Positions 16,523 to 26,426 of a DNA stretch of 64,000 nucleotides are shown here, piece after piece. Origin of the DNA: Mesorhizobium sp. (GTDB lineage: Bacteria; Pseudomonadota; Alphaproteobacteria; Rhizobiales; Rhizobiaceae); assembly GCF_017306585.1 (NCBI RefSeq), contig NZ_JAFKIC010000108.1, forward strand, positions 40,834 through 104,833. The letters are read 5' to 3'. Each line of letters starts with the position of its first letter. The stretch's first letter is position 1. The notes under the pieces were generated by a model. The model saw nothing but the letters and a program-made list of their open reading frames with translations. It did no database searches and had not been told where the DNA came from. Made by a program: the position numbers and the translations under genes.

Positions 16523-18526
16523 ATGGCACGGCATTTCGAGCTGCGGGTGGCAGGCTCCATTCTCGAGGGGCAGGGCGGAGCCGTCGAAGCCGGTATTCTG
16601 CGCGATCAACTGGCCGATCTGAGGAAGGGTGTCTTCATCTCCATGCCGATCGGCACGGTGCTGTCGGCGCTGATCCTGGCCGTGCAGATGCTGTCGGGTG
16701 GCGGTATCGCGGCGGTGTTATGGTTCGCGGCGGTCAGCACGCTGAATTGCGCGCGCATTGCGTTGGCCCTTGCCCGATTGGGCGCGCCCGACAGCAGGCC
16801 GAAGGCAGTCCGCAACCGGCTTTCTCTTTATGGAATGCTGGCCTTTGGCTCGGGCATCGCCTGGTCTTGCCTGGCCCTGCTGACGAACGGCTACACCACG
16901 CCCCAGGCATCGCTTTACCTGATCGTGCTTGCCGGCACGTCGGCGGGTTCGGTGACATACGGAACCTCCTACGCACCGGCTTCGATAAACTTCATAACGC
17001 TGCCGCTTCTGATCGCGGTCGGATGCATCGCGGCGAAGGGCGGCATTGAGAACTACGTCCTGGCCTTCACCGTACTCCTCTTTCTTGCCGGTATGGTGAG
17101 AAGCGCGATGCTCGGGCAATCCCGTTTCAGGGAAACGAGCCGCCTCAAATACGAGGCGAGGGCCTTCGCCGCCGAGATGGAACAAAACTCCAGGCGCGAT
17201 CCGCTGACGAACCTGCTCAACAGGCACGGGCTCGAACACGCAATATCCCGGCTGGGCTCTTCCGACGGCCCGTTCGTGGCCATGCTCATCGACCTCGACG
17301 GCTTCAAATCCGTCAACGATACCTATGGCCACAACATTGGCGATGGCCTGCTGGTCAAGGTCGCGCTCAGAATAGAGGACCATGCGCCGAAGGGAGCCGT
17401 CATCGCGCGTATCGGCGGCGACGAGTTCGTCCTGCTTTTTCCAGCCGGCGCCTCTCTGCATTCACCCGAGGCACTTGCAGCCGCCATCATCGCGGCCATT
17501 GCGAACCCCGACCCGGACCTGGCTTCGGTGCGTGTCGGCGCATCGATCGGAATCTACCAGTCGGACAAGCCGAAACTGACCGACATGCTGCTCCGGGCGG
17601 ACTTCGCGCTTTACGCGGCCAAGCGCAGCGGCAGGAACGAATACTGTCTCTTCGATGCAGAACTCGACGAAGCGCTCGAACGCAAGCACTGCATCGAACG
17701 GGATCTGCGCAGCGCTATCGAAGCCGGCACGCTTTGCTCATGGTTCCAGCCCCTGGTTCGGCTGGACAATTATGCGGTGGTAGGATTCGAGGCCCTGCTG
17801 CGCTGGCGGCACGCGATCCACGGAGCCATCTCCCCGCCCGAGATCGTCACCGCCGCACGCGAGACCGGTCTGCTGTCGCTGCTGACCGAGACGGTGTTCC
17901 GCAATAGCTGCGCCATGATCGAGGATCTGGCGAAGGCCGGACGTAACGATGTCCGGGTCGCCATGAACCTGTCGCCCCGCGAGCTCGAGGCCGGCAATGT
18001 CGACGACATGATACTGGACATCGTCAAGGCCAGGAACGTTCCCACGGCAATGCTCGAGATCGAGATCACCGAGGAAGCACCGGTCGATCGCGACAGGGTC
18101 GACGAGAAGGTCGGGCGTCTCGCGGATGCGGGCATATCGATCGTGCTCGATGATTTCGGCACCGGCTTCTCGACCCTGGTCTCGCTGAAGGACAGCCGCA
18201 TCCGCAAGATCAAGATCGACAAGGACTTCGTGCGCGACCTCGCCAAGTCCGTGGAGGATCAGGCGCTGGTCAAGGCCGTGATCGATCTCGGGCGCACGCT
18301 GGGCATAGAAGTCATGGCGGAGGGCGTCGAGACGGACGCCGATCGCATGATCCTGCGATCGCTCGGCTGCACGGTCGCCCAGGGCTTTCTCTTCTCCGCC
18401 GCGCTTCCCAGGCATGAAGCGCTTGCCTTCGACGCGCGGCTTTCCAGCACGTCCGTCGCCGCGGAAGCCCTGTTCGATCCCGCGCAGATCGCGCTGCGCA
18501 ATCCGCACAGCGGCAGCGCGGCTTGA
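16523..18526 (+). CDS. Membrane GGDEF-EAL protein (diguanylate cyclase/phosphodiesterase)
   Basis: The 667-residue protein makes or degrades cyclic di-GMP at the inner membrane. Residues ~35-210 hold about six hydrophobic segments. The GGDEF domain follows with the intact active site RIGGDEF at residues 298-302, but no RxxD inhibitory site is seen before it. The EAL domain has E423 in FEALLRW, plus MNLSPREL, EITEE, DDFGTG, KIDKDF, AEGVE and AQGFLF, so all phosphodiesterase residues appear intact. ATG 16523 is the likely start; an ATG at 16424 would overlap the LacI gene. It stands alone and does not seem tied to the sugar operon. Confidence 0.92.
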   Translation: MARHFELRVAGSILEGQGGAVEAGILRDQLADLRKGVFISMPIGTVLSALILAVQMLSGGGIAAVLWFAAVSTLNCARIALALARLGAPDSRPKAVRNRLSLYGMLAFGSGIAWSCLALLTNGYTTPQASLYLIVLAGTSAGSVTYGTSYAPASINFITLPLLIAVGCIAAKGGIENYVLAFTVLLFLAGMVRSAMLGQSRFRETSRLKYEARAFAAEMEQNSRRDPLTNLLNRHGLEHAISRLGSSDGPFVAMLIDLDGFKSVNDTYGHNIGDGLLVKVALRIEDHAPKGAVIARIGGDEFVLLFPAGASLHSPEALAAAIIAAIANPDPDLASVRVGASIGIYQSDKPKLTDMLLRADFALYAAKRSGRNEYCLFDAELDEALERKHCIERDLRSAIEAGTLCSWFQPLVRLDNYAVVGFEALLRWRHAIHGAISPPEIVTAARETGLLSLLTETVFRNSCAMIEDLAKAGRNDVRVAMNLSPRELEAGNVDDMILDIVKARNVPTAMLEIEITEEAPVDRDRVDEKVGRLADAGISIVLDDFGTGFSTLVSLKDSRIRKIKIDKDFVRDLAKSVEDQALVKAVIDLGRTLGIEVMAEGVETDADRMILRSLGCTVAQGFLFSAALPRHEALAFDARLSSTSVAAEALFDPAQIALRNPHSGSAA

Positions 18527-18545
18527 CCGCGGCCGCGATCGCTGC

Positions 18546-19868
18546 TCAGTCGGCTGCCCGATCGCCCACGGAACGCTTTCCGTCGATCCAGAGCGCAAGC
18601 AAGGTGCAGGCAGCGCCCGACAGCAGATAGGCGCCGGCGGCGATCAGGCCGAAATTGCCTGCCAGCAGGAGTGCCGCGAGCGGCGCGAAGCCGGCGCCGA
18701 ACATCCAGGCCAGGTCCGAGGTTATCGCCGAGCCCGTATAGCGATGGTGCCGCGAGAAGCTCGACGCCACAACGCCTGACGATTGGCCGAAGCTCAGCCC
18801 CAGCAGGATGAAGCCCAGCACCATGAACAACGCTTCGCCCACCGTGCCGCCGTTCAGAAGCTGCGGGGCGAAGCCGCTGAATGTAGCGATGGCAATGGCC
18901 GAACCGCCGAGCAGGGCGCGGCGTCCAACGCGATCGGCCAGCGGGCCGGATGCGACGATGGCCGCGATGCCGAACAGGGCGCTCACCGCCTCGATCAGCA
19001 GGAAGCGCGCCGGCCCCTCATTGGTGAACAGGAACACCCAGGAGAGCGGAAACACCGTCACCATGTGGAACAGGGCGAAGCTTGCCAGCGGCGCGAAGGC
19101 GCCGATGACGACGTTGCGGCCCTCGGTCTTGACAGTTTCGCGGATGCGCGTCGGCTGCAGGTCGCCGCTCTCGTACAATTTCGAGAATTCCGGCGTCACC
19201 ACGATGCGCAGCCTGGCGAACAGGGCCACCACATTGATGGCGAAGGCGACAAAGAAGGGATAGCGCCAGCCCCACGAGAAGAAGTCGTCGGCCGACAGGT
19301 TGGCGACGAAGAAGGCAAAGAGCAGGCTGGCCACGATGAGGCCGATCGGGGCGCCGAGCTGCGGGATCATGGCGTAGATGCCGCGCCGGTTATGCGGTGC
19401 GTTGAGCGCCAGCAGCGAGGGCAGGCCGTCCCAGGTGCCGCCGAGCGCCAGGCCCTGTCCGATACGGGCAAGCGCCAGAAGCCAGACCGCTACGGCGCCG
19501 ATTTCTCCGGAGGCGGGAAGAAACGCGATGGCGACCGTCGATGTGCCGAGCAGGAACAGGGCGATCGTCAGCTTCGCCCCACGGCCATAGGCACGGTCGA
19601 CCGCCATGAACAGAACCGTGCCGAACGGGCGCGCGATGAAGGCCAGCGCGAAGATGGCGAATGAGTAAAGCGTGCCGGCCAGCGGGTCGTGGGTGGGAAA
19701 CACCAGCTTGGGGAAAACGATGACGGACGCGATCGCGTAGACGAAGAAGTCGAAGAACTCCGACGTCCTGCCGACGATCACGCCGACCGCGATGTCGCCC
19801 GCGCTGACCTGGCCATGATGCGAGCCGATCAGCTCGCTGTTCGTTTCGGCAGTCGAAGTCTGAGCCAT
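18546..19868 (-). CDS. MFS transporter, metabolite:H+ symporter type
   Basis: This 440-residue protein has about 12 hydrophobic helices. The MHS-subfamily signatures are present: VGRTSEFFDFFVYAIASVIV in helix 1, FIARPFGTVLFMAVDRAYGR, and [20 protein letters not shown]. KgtP, ShiA and ProP are relatives, so the cargo is probably an organic acid or zwitterion. The start is set at 19868 (MAQTSTAET); upstream in-frame codons to 19967 lack conservation. It is convergent with the GGDEF-EAL gene and divergent from cyoA. Confidence 0.9.
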   Translation of the reverse strand: MAQTSTAETNSELIGSHHGQVSAGDIAVGVIVGRTSEFFDFFVYAIASVIVFPKLVFPTHDPLAGTLYSFAIFALAFIARPFGTVLFMAVDRAYGRGAKLTIALFLLGTSTVAIAFLPASGEIGAVAVWLLALARIGQGLALGGTWDGLPSLLALNAPHNRRGIYAMIPQLGAPIGLIVASLLFAFFVANLSADDFFSWGWRYPFFVAFAINVVALFARLRIVVTPEFSKLYESGDLQPTRIRETVKTEGRNVVIGAFAPLASFALFHMVTVFPLSWVFLFTNEGPARFLLIEAVSALFGIAAIVASGPLADRVGRRALLGGSAIAIATFSGFAPQLLNGGTVGEALFMVLGFILLGLSFGQSSGVVASSFSRHHRYTGSAITSDLAWMFGAGFAPLAALLLAGNFGLIAAGAYLLSGAACTLLALWIDGKRSVGDRAAD

Positions 19869-20077
19869 CTTGTCCGTTGCCAACGCGTGGAATGAAATCT
19901 CCGGGACGCAATTCCAGCCATCCCATTGTGCGCTGCACACTGCGCCAAAGCCAGGCCGACTGGGCATTGGACAAATTGTCCAATGTCACCGCGCCGCCGG
20001 CGGCAGTAGCCCTTTGATCGATACCGCACTGCAACATTCACCATAGGGTTGCCGCGGTCGACCGAGGGCAGCGTCTG

Positions 20078-21259
20078 ATGAAACGATTTGGAGCCTTGCT
20101 TCTGTTCCCCCTGGCCGGGCTGCTGAGCGGTTGCGACCTGGTCGTGCTCGCGCCGGCGGGCGACGTCGCGGCCCAGCAGCGTGACCTGCTCGTGGTCTCG
20201 ACCCTCTTGATGCTGATCATCATCGTGCCGGTGATGGCGCTGACCGTCTTCTTCGCCTGGCGCTACCGGCAGTCCAATGCCTCCGCGACCTATGCGCCGG
20301 ACTGGGACCATTCGACGAAACTGGAACTGGTGATCTGGGCTGCCCCCCTGCTCATCATCATCTGCCTTGGCGCGCTGACCTGGCTCGGCACGCACCTGCT
20401 CGATCCCTATCGCCGCATCGACCGCATCGAGCCCGGCCAGCCCGTCACCCAGAACCATAAGCCGCTCAGGGTCGAGGTCGTGGCGCTCGACTGGAAATGG
20501 CTCTTCATCTATCCCGACTACGGCATTGCGTCCGTCAACGAGCTCGCCGCTCCGGTCAACCAGCCGATCGATTTCCGCATCACCTCGTCGGCGGTGATGA
20601 ATTCCTTCTACATTCCCGCCCTTGCCGGGCAGATCTACGCCATGCCCGGCATGGAAACGAAGCTGCACGCCGTCATCAATCAGGCTGGCACCTATAGTGG
20701 CTTCTCGGCCAACTACAGCGGCGCCGGTTTTTCCGGCATGCGCTTCGCCTTCCATGGCATGTCCGATGATGCCTTCGGCCAGTGGGTGGCGCAGACCAGG
20801 ACCGCCTCGGCCAAGCTTGATCGCGACAGCTATCTCGACCTGGAAAAACCGAGCGAGAACGAACCCGTCCGCCACTATGCCTCCGTCGATCCCGACCTCT
20901 ACGGCGCCATCCTCAATCTGTGCGTCGAGCGCGGCAAGATGTGCATGAGCGAGATGATGTCGATCGACGCCAAAGGCGGCCTCGGCCTGGCGGGTGTGCG
21001 CAACACGCTGCCGCTGCAATATGACAAGGTCGCCCGACGCGGCGCCATCTTCGGAAACGACCCGTCCTATGTCGCCAGCATCTGCACGGCGGAAGAGGCC
21101 GCCGCCGTTTCTCGCGCGTCGCGCGAGGACTGGCCGACATACTGGCCGGCCAAGAACCTGTCGCCGCTGCGCGGGGCGGGTTTGCTGCGGCCGGGAACAG
21201 ACAGCCGGAGCGCCGAGGCGGATACGTCGCCGCTCGGCATGCTGCGGCGTGAATTGTGA
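20078..21259 (+). CDS. cyoA: Cytochrome o ubiquinol oxidase subunit II
   Basis: The 393-residue lipoprotein has a signal peptide ending in a lipobox (LAGLLSGC, Cys near residue 17), two transmembrane helices and a periplasmic cupredoxin-like domain (VVALDWKWLFIYPDYGIASV and FYIPALAGQIYAMPGM). The CuA ligands of cytochrome c oxidases are absent, as expected for a quinol oxidase. It opens the cyoABCD operon, 10 bases before cyoB. A 209-bp gap separates it from the divergent MFS gene. Confidence 0.95.
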   Translation: MKRFGALLLFPLAGLLSGCDLVVLAPAGDVAAQQRDLLVVSTLLMLIIIVPVMALTVFFAWRYRQSNASATYAPDWDHSTKLELVIWAAPLLIIICLGALTWLGTHLLDPYRRIDRIEPGQPVTQNHKPLRVEVVALDWKWLFIYPDYGIASVNELAAPVNQPIDFRITSSAVMNSFYIPALAGQIYAMPGMETKLHAVINQAGTYSGFSANYSGAGFSGMRFAFHGMSDDAFGQWVAQTRTASAKLDRDSYLDLEKPSENEPVRHYASVDPDLYGAILNLCVERGKMCMSEMMSIDAKGGLGLAGVRNTLPLQYDKVARRGAIFGNDPSYVASICTAEEAAAVSRASREDWPTYWPAKNLSPLRGAGLLRPGTDSRSAEADTSPLGMLRREL

Positions 21260-21269
21260 GAGATAGCCG

Positions 21270-23267
21270 ATGCCCGATACGCTGACCAAGTTCATTTTCG
21301 GCCGCCTCACGCTCGAGTCGCTGCCGCTGCACGAGCCGATCGTGGTGGCCACCTTCATCGCGGTGGCGCTCGGCGGCATCGCCCTGCTTGCCGCGATCAC
21401 CTATTTCAAGCTCTGGACCTATCTCTGGCGCGAGTGGTTCACCAGCGTCGACCATAAGAAGATCGGCATCATGTACATGGTGCTGGGCCTCGTCATGCTT
21501 TTGCGCGGCTTCTCCGACGCCATCATGATGCGGCTCCAGCAGGCGATCGCCTTCAACGGCTCCGAGGGTTATCTCAACTCGCACCATTACGACCAGATCT
21601 TCACCGCGCATGGCGTGATCATGATCTTCTTCGTGGCGATGCCTTTCGTCACCGGCTTGATGAACTTCGTCGTGCCGCTGCAGATCGGGGCGCGCGACGT
21701 GTCGTTCCCCTTCCTCAACAATTTCTCCTTCTGGATGACGGTCGGCGGCGCCGTTCTGGTCATGGCCTCGCTGTTCGTGGGCGAGTTCGCCCGCACCGGC
21801 TGGCTCGCCTATCCGCCGCTCTCCGGCATCGGCTACAGTCCTGACGTCGGTGTCGATTATTACATCTGGGCGCTGCAGGTGGCGGGCGTCGGCACGACGC
21901 TGTCCGGCATCAACCTGATCTGTACCATCATCAAGATGCGCGCGCCCGGCATGACGATGATGCGCATGCCCGTCTTCACCTGGACATCGCTCTGCACCAA
22001 CGTGCTGATCGTGGCGTCCTTCCCGGTGCTGACGGCCGTGCTCGCCATGCTGTCGCTCGACCGCTATGTCGGCACCAACTTCTTCACCAACGACTTCGGC
22101 GGCAACCCGATGATGTATGTGAACCTCATCTGGATATGGGGTCACCCGGAAGTCTACATCCTCATCCTGCCGCTGTTCGGCGTCTTTTCCGAGGTCACCT
22201 CGACCTTCTCCGGCAAGCGCCTGTTCGGCTACACCTCGATGGTCTACGCCACGGTGGTCATCACCATCCTGTCGTATCTGGTCTGGCTGCACCATTTCTT
22301 CACCATGGGCTCCGGCGCCAGCGTCAATTCCTTCTTCGGCATTACCACGATGATCATCTCGATCCCGACAGGGGCGAAGATATTCAACTGGCTGTTCACG
22401 ATGTATCGCGGTCGCATCCGCTTCGAACTGCCGATGATGTGGACGGTGGCATTCATGCTGACCTTCACCGTCGGCGGCATGACCGGCGTGCTGCTTGCGG
22501 TGCCGCCGGCCGATTTCGTGCTGCACAACAGCCTGTTCCTGATCGCGCATTTCCACAATGTGATCATCGGCGGCGTGCTGTTCGGCCTGTTCGCCGGCAT
22601 AGCCTACTGGTGGCCGAAAGCCTTCGGCTTCAAGCTCGATCCGTTCTGGGGCAAGGTCTCCTTCTGGTGCTGGGTGGTCGGCTTCTGGTTCGCCTTCATG
22701 CCGCTCTATATCCTCGGCCTGATGGGTGTGACGCGCCGCATGCGTGTCTTCGACGATCCCTCGCTGCAGATATGGTTCGTCATCGCCGCCTTCGGCGCGG
22801 TGCTGATCGCCGCCGGCATCGCCGCCTTCCTGATCCAGATCTTCGTCTCCATCCGCAAGCGCGAGGCCCTGACCGATCCGACCGGCGATCCCTGGGATGG
22901 CCGCACGCTCGAATGGGCCACCTCTTCGCCGCCGCCCGCCTACAACTTCGCCTTCACGCCGGTCGTGCGCGACAACGACGCCTGGTGGGACATGAAGAAG
23001 GCCGGCTACGTCAGGCCGCTCTCCGGCTTCAAGCCGATCCATATGCCCAGCAACACCGGCACCGGCATCATCCTGGCGGGCTTCAGCGTCGCGCTCGGCT
23101 TCGCCATGATCTGGTACATCTGGTGGCTGGCGGCGCTGAGCTTCGTCTGCCTCATCGCCACCGCCATCGGCCACACCTTCAACTATAACAGGGACTTCCA
23201 CATTCCGGCGGCTGAAGTCACGCGCACCGAAGAGGCCAGGACCGCGCTCCTCGCCGCTCAGGGTTAG
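21270..23267 (+). CDS. cyoB: Cytochrome o ubiquinol oxidase subunit I
   Basis: The 665-residue heme-copper oxidase core subunit matches the ~663-residue CyoB length. Heme and CuB ligands are visible in [11 protein letters not shown] (low-spin heme His), [13 protein letters not shown] (CuB His with the cross-linked Tyr), [10 protein letters not shown] (two CuB His) and [11 protein letters not shown] (heme ligands). It reduces oxygen to water while oxidising ubiquinol and pumping protons. Many transmembrane helices fill the length. It lies between cyoA and cyoC with short gaps. Confidence 0.97.
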   Translation: MPDTLTKFIFGRLTLESLPLHEPIVVATFIAVALGGIALLAAITYFKLWTYLWREWFTSVDHKKIGIMYMVLGLVMLLRGFSDAIMMRLQQAIAFNGSEGYLNSHHYDQIFTAHGVIMIFFVAMPFVTGLMNFVVPLQIGARDVSFPFLNNFSFWMTVGGAVLVMASLFVGEFARTGWLAYPPLSGIGYSPDVGVDYYIWALQVAGVGTTLSGINLICTIIKMRAPGMTMMRMPVFTWTSLCTNVLIVASFPVLTAVLAMLSLDRYVGTNFFTNDFGGNPMMYVNLIWIWGHPEVYILILPLFGVFSEVTSTFSGKRLFGYTSMVYATVVITILSYLVWLHHFFTMGSGASVNSFFGITTMIISIPTGAKIFNWLFTMYRGRIRFELPMMWTVAFMLTFTVGGMTGVLLAVPPADFVLHNSLFLIAHFHNVIIGGVLFGLFAGIAYWWPKAFGFKLDPFWGKVSFWCWVVGFWFAFMPLYILGLMGVTRRMRVFDDPSLQIWFVIAAFGAVLIAAGIAAFLIQIFVSIRKREALTDPTGDPWDGRTLEWATSSPPPAYNFAFTPVVRDNDAWWDMKKAGYVRPLSGFKPIHMPSNTGTGIILAGFSVALGFAMIWYIWWLAALSFVCLIATAIGHTFNYNRDFHIPAAEVTRTEEARTALLAAQG

Positions 23268-23276
23268 GGGTTGAGC

Positions 23277-23903
23277 ATGGCATCGACGGCAACAATGGCC
23301 GGCACCGAACCGGTCTTCCACCTGGAAGAAGAGCATGCGCATGCCGAGGGCAGCAGCACCATGCTCGGCTTCTGGCTCTACCTGATGAGCGACTGCCTGA
23401 TCTTCGCGATGCTGTTCGCCGCCTATGGCGTGCTCGGCGGCAATTACGCGGCCGGCCCCGCGCCCAAGGACCTGTTCGACCTCAATCTGGTGGCGGTCAA
23501 CACCGCCATGCTGCTGTTCTCCTCGATTACCTATGGCTTTGCCATGCTGACCATGGACAAGGGCCGCGTGGCGGCAACGCAGGCCTGGCTTGCCGTGACC
23601 GGCCTGTTCGGCCTGGCGTTCCTGTCCATCGAGCTCTACGAATTCGCGCACATGATCCATGAGGGCGCCACGCCACAGCGCAGCGCCTTCCTGTCGTCCT
23701 TCTTCACCCTGGTCGGCACGCACGGCCTGCACGTCACCTTCGGCATCGTCTGGCTGGTGACGCTGATGGTGCAGGTCGCGAGATTCGGCCTGATCGAAGC
23801 GAACCGCCGCCGGCTGATGTGCCTCTCGATGTTCTGGCACTTCCTCGACGTCATCTGGATCGGCGTCTTCACCTTCGTCTATCTGATGGGAATGTTGCGA
23901 TGA
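23277..23903 (+). CDS. cyoC: Cytochrome o ubiquinol oxidase subunit III
   Basis: The 208-residue subunit has about five hydrophobic helices and the subunit-III motifs FWLYLMSDCLIFAMLFAAYG and LVGTHGLHVTFGIVW. ATG 23277 is chosen for its AGGGG ribosome-binding site six bases upstream; a TTG lies two codons earlier. Its stop overlaps cyoD by four bases. Confidence 0.95.
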   Translation: MASTATMAGTEPVFHLEEEHAHAEGSSTMLGFWLYLMSDCLIFAMLFAAYGVLGGNYAAGPAPKDLFDLNLVAVNTAMLLFSSITYGFAMLTMDKGRVAATQAWLAVTGLFGLAFLSIELYEFAHMIHEGATPQRSAFLSSFFTLVGTHGLHVTFGIVWLVTLMVQVARFGLIEANRRRLMCLSMFWHFLDVIWIGVFTFVYLMGMLR

Positions 23904-24277
23904 GCACTCACGATCATGCCGCCGATCACGGCCACGCGCATGGCGGCGCCGCGCACGGATCGCTGAAAACCTATCTGATCGGTTTCGTCCTGTCGGTAAT
24001 CCTGACCGCCATTCCATTCTGGCTGGTCATGACCGGCGCCATCGACAACAAGCAGGCCACGGCGATCGTCGTCATGGCCTTCGCGGCGGTGCAGATCGTC
24101 GTTCACATGGTCTTCTTCCTGCACATGAACACCGCCTCGGAAGGCGGATGGTCGATGCTGGCGCTGATCTTCACGCTGATCCTGGTGGTCATCGTGCTGA
24201 CCGGCTCGCTCTGGGTGATGTACCACCTCAACGCCAACATGATGCCGGGCCTTCACGACATGCGCGAAATGCCATGA
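23900..24277 (+). CDS. cyoD: Cytochrome o ubiquinol oxidase subunit IV
   Basis: This 125-residue small subunit has a His-rich N-terminus (STHDHAADHGHAHGG) and three transmembrane helices with the family pattern SLKTYLIGFVLSVILTAIPF and QIVVHMVFFLHM. It helps assemble the CuB centre in the family. It overlaps cyoC upstream and the surf1 gene downstream by four bases each. No cyoE (heme O synthase) follows. Confidence 0.93.
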   Translation: MSTHDHAADHGHAHGGAAHGSLKTYLIGFVLSVILTAIPFWLVMTGAIDNKQATAIVVMAFAAVQIVVHMVFFLHMNTASEGGWSMLALIFTLILVVIVLTGSLWVMYHLNANMMPGLHDMREMP

Positions 24278-25077
24278 GCCCCGCGCCGGGCACCGGGAGG
24301 ATTGTCGCGGGAGAGATCGCGCAGGGTGCTTCCGCGTCGCCCAAGGATGCCGGCAGATCACCGGCAACGCGCCTTGCTTTCGTCCTGCTCGGGCTCTTCG
24401 GCGTGCTGGTCTTTGTCGGGCTCGGTATCTGGCAGTTGGAAAGGCGGATCTGGAAACTCGACCTGATCGCCCGTGTCGACCAACGCATCCATGCTCCGGT
24501 CGTCGATGCGCCGGGTCCGCGGGACTGGTCGGGCATCACCGCCGCCGGTTACGAATACAGCCATGTACGATTGGCCGGGCAGTTCATGGGCGGCGCCGAC
24601 ACTCTGGTGCAGGCGGTGACCGAGCTCGGCGGCGGCTATTGGGTGCTGACGCCGATGCGAACCGACCGCGGCTTTATCGTGCTGGTCAATCGCGGCTTCA
24701 TTCCCCAGGAGCGCAAGGCGGAGTTCGAGCGCGGGAACGGCACTCCCGCCGTGCCGGTCGTCATCGACGGCCTGTTGCGGATCAGCGAGCCCGGCGGTGG
24801 CTTCCTGCGCAACAACTACGCCGCGGGCAATCGCTGGTATTCGCGCGACGTTGCCGCCATCGCGGCAGCGCGTGGCCTGACTGATATCGCGCCTTACTTT
24901 GTCGATGCCGAGGCCGCCGGTGTGGACAATTGGCCGCGCGGAGGCCTGACCGTCGTGACTTTCCGCAACAGCCACCTCGTCTATGCTTTGACCTGGTTCA
25001 CGCTCGCTGCCATGCTCGCCATCGCCCTGGCCCGGCCGGCGATCGGTGGCCCCAGGCGGCAAGGACCGGCAGGATGA
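24274..25077 (+). CDS. SURF1 family oxidase assembly protein
   Basis: The 267-residue protein has the SURF1 arrangement: one N-terminal transmembrane helix (FVLLGLFGVLVFVGLGIWQL then ERR), a periplasmic domain with VLTPMRTDRGFIVLVNRGFIP and NYAAGNRWYSRD, and one C-terminal helix (HLVYALTWFTLAAMLAIALA). SURF1 proteins assist heme insertion into heme-copper oxidases. It is fused by ATGA overlaps to cyoD upstream and the sensor kinase downstream, so it probably serves this quinol oxidase. Confidence 0.92.
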   Translation: MSPAPGTGRIVAGEIAQGASASPKDAGRSPATRLAFVLLGLFGVLVFVGLGIWQLERRIWKLDLIARVDQRIHAPVVDAPGPRDWSGITAAGYEYSHVRLAGQFMGGADTLVQAVTELGGGYWVLTPMRTDRGFIVLVNRGFIPQERKAEFERGNGTPAVPVVIDGLLRISEPGGGFLRNNYAAGNRWYSRDVAAIAAARGLTDIAPYFVDAEAAGVDNWPRGGLTVVTFRNSHLVYALTWFTLAAMLAIALARPAIGGPRRQGPAG

Positions 25078-26426
25078 GCGTCTCGACGCCAACGCTTCAC
25101 AACGAGAAATCCTTCGTCGCGGCATCCCTTGCGGCCAAGGGCGGCGCGGCGGCTGACCCGGACGCGGCGAACCGCAAGAACCTGCTCCTGCTCATCCAGC
25201 TGCGCTGGCTAGCGGTGGCCGGCCAGGTGTTCACCATCCTGGCGACGGAGTACTGGTTCGAAATTCCGCTGCCGCTGGCGGAAATGGCCGGCGTCGTGAT
25301 TTTCCTCGTAGGGCTGAACATCTTCAGCCTGCTGGCCTTGCGCGGCCAGCGCCCGATCAGCAATGCGCAGTTGTTCGTCGCGCTCATCTTCGACATGGCG
25401 GCGCTGACGACGCAGCTTTACCTCAGCGGCGGCGCTTCCAACCCCTTCGTGTCGCTCTATCTCCTGCAGATCACACTGGGCGCCGCGCTGCTGACGCCGT
25501 GGTCCACCTGGATCCTGGTGGTGGCCGCGTCGGCCTGCTTTGTCTTCCTCATCTTCCAGTCCCTGCCGATCGCCATTCCGCACCACGGCGGCAGCGATCT
25601 TCTGGCCCTGCATATCCAGGGCATGTTCATCTGCTTCGTGCTGGCGGCGGGCCTGATCGTGATCTTCATGACGCGCATCAACCGCAATCTGCGCGAGCGC
25701 GATGCCTATCTCGCCGATTTGCGACAGCGCTCCGCCGAGGAGGACCATATCGTGCGCATGGGCCTTCTGGCGTCGGGCGCCGCGCATGAGCTGGGCACAC
25801 CGCTTTCGACCATCTCCGTCATCCTGTCCGACTGGCGCCAGATGCGCTCCGTCACCCGCAACCGCGAACTGGCCGGCGACATGGCCGAAATGCAGGCGCA
25901 GATCGAGCGCTGCAAGAGCATCGTTTCGGGCATTCTCATGTCTTCGGGCCAGGCAAGGGGCGAAGGCACGATCCGCACCAGCATTCGCCATTTCCTCGAC
26001 GATCTTGTCCAGGAGTGGCGTGTCAGCCGCCAGCCGGCCAATCTGGACTACAGGAACGGTTTCGATCCCGACGAACAGATCGTGTCCGACACGGCGCTGA
26101 AGCAGGTCATCTTCAACGTCTTCGACAATGCGCTTGAAGCATCGCAGCACTGGGTCGGCGTGTCAGCCGAAAGGCAGGGCGAGAAACTGGTGATTTCGGT
26201 GCGCGACCGCGGGCCGGGTTTTGATGCGGGTGTTCTGGCCGCGCTTGGCCAGCCCTATATGTCGAGCAAGGGACGGCCGGGCGGTGGCCTCGGCCTGTTC
26301 CTCGTTGTCAACGTCGTGCGGAAACTGGGAGGAGATTTTTCGGCACGCAACATGGAGCAGGGCGCCCGTGTTACCCTTTCGCTGCCTTTGGCGGCACTGA
26401 CCGATGGAGATGATCATGAGACCTGA
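25074..26426 (+). CDS. actS: Redox-sensing histidine kinase (RegB/PrrB/ActS type)
   Basis: The 450-residue kinase has about six transmembrane helices, then an H-box with H238 in ASGAAHELGTPLSTIS, and an ATPase domain with N-box and GRPGGGLGLFLVVNVV. Two RegB redox features are present: the ubiquinone-binding motif GGASNPF at residues 119-125, and a Cys (C280 in IERCKSIVSG) at the position of the RegB redox cysteine. It overlaps surf1 by four bases and its partner regulator by 11 bases. It probably couples the quinone-pool state to control of respiration, here including the adjacent oxidase. Confidence 0.93.
   Translation: MSVSTPTLHNEKSFVAASLAAKGGAAADPDAANRKNLLLLIQLRWLAVAGQVFTILATEYWFEIPLPLAEMAGVVIFLVGLNIFSLLALRGQRPISNAQLFVALIFDMAALTTQLYLSGGASNPFVSLYLLQITLGAALLTPWSTWILVVAASACFVFLIFQSLPIAIPHHGGSDLLALHIQGMFICFVLAAGLIVIFMTRINRNLRERDAYLADLRQRSAEEDHIVRMGLLASGAAHELGTPLSTISVILSDWRQMRSVTRNRELAGDMAEMQAQIERCKSIVSGILMSSGQARGEGTIRTSIRHFLDDLVQEWRVSRQPANLDYRNGFDPDEQIVSDTALKQVIFNVFDNALEASQHWVGVSAERQGEKLVISVRDRGPGFDAGVLAALGQPYMSSKGRPGGGLGLFLVVNVVRKLGGDFSARNMEQGARVTLSLPLAALTDGDDHET

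Noticed and set aside
20913-24017. A 1034-codon open frame on the minus strand across the cyo operon
   Set aside because: It is the antisense shadow of cyoA-cyoD; the translation is His/Asp/Arg-rich with no domain, and GC-rich codon use keeps the opposite strand free of stops.
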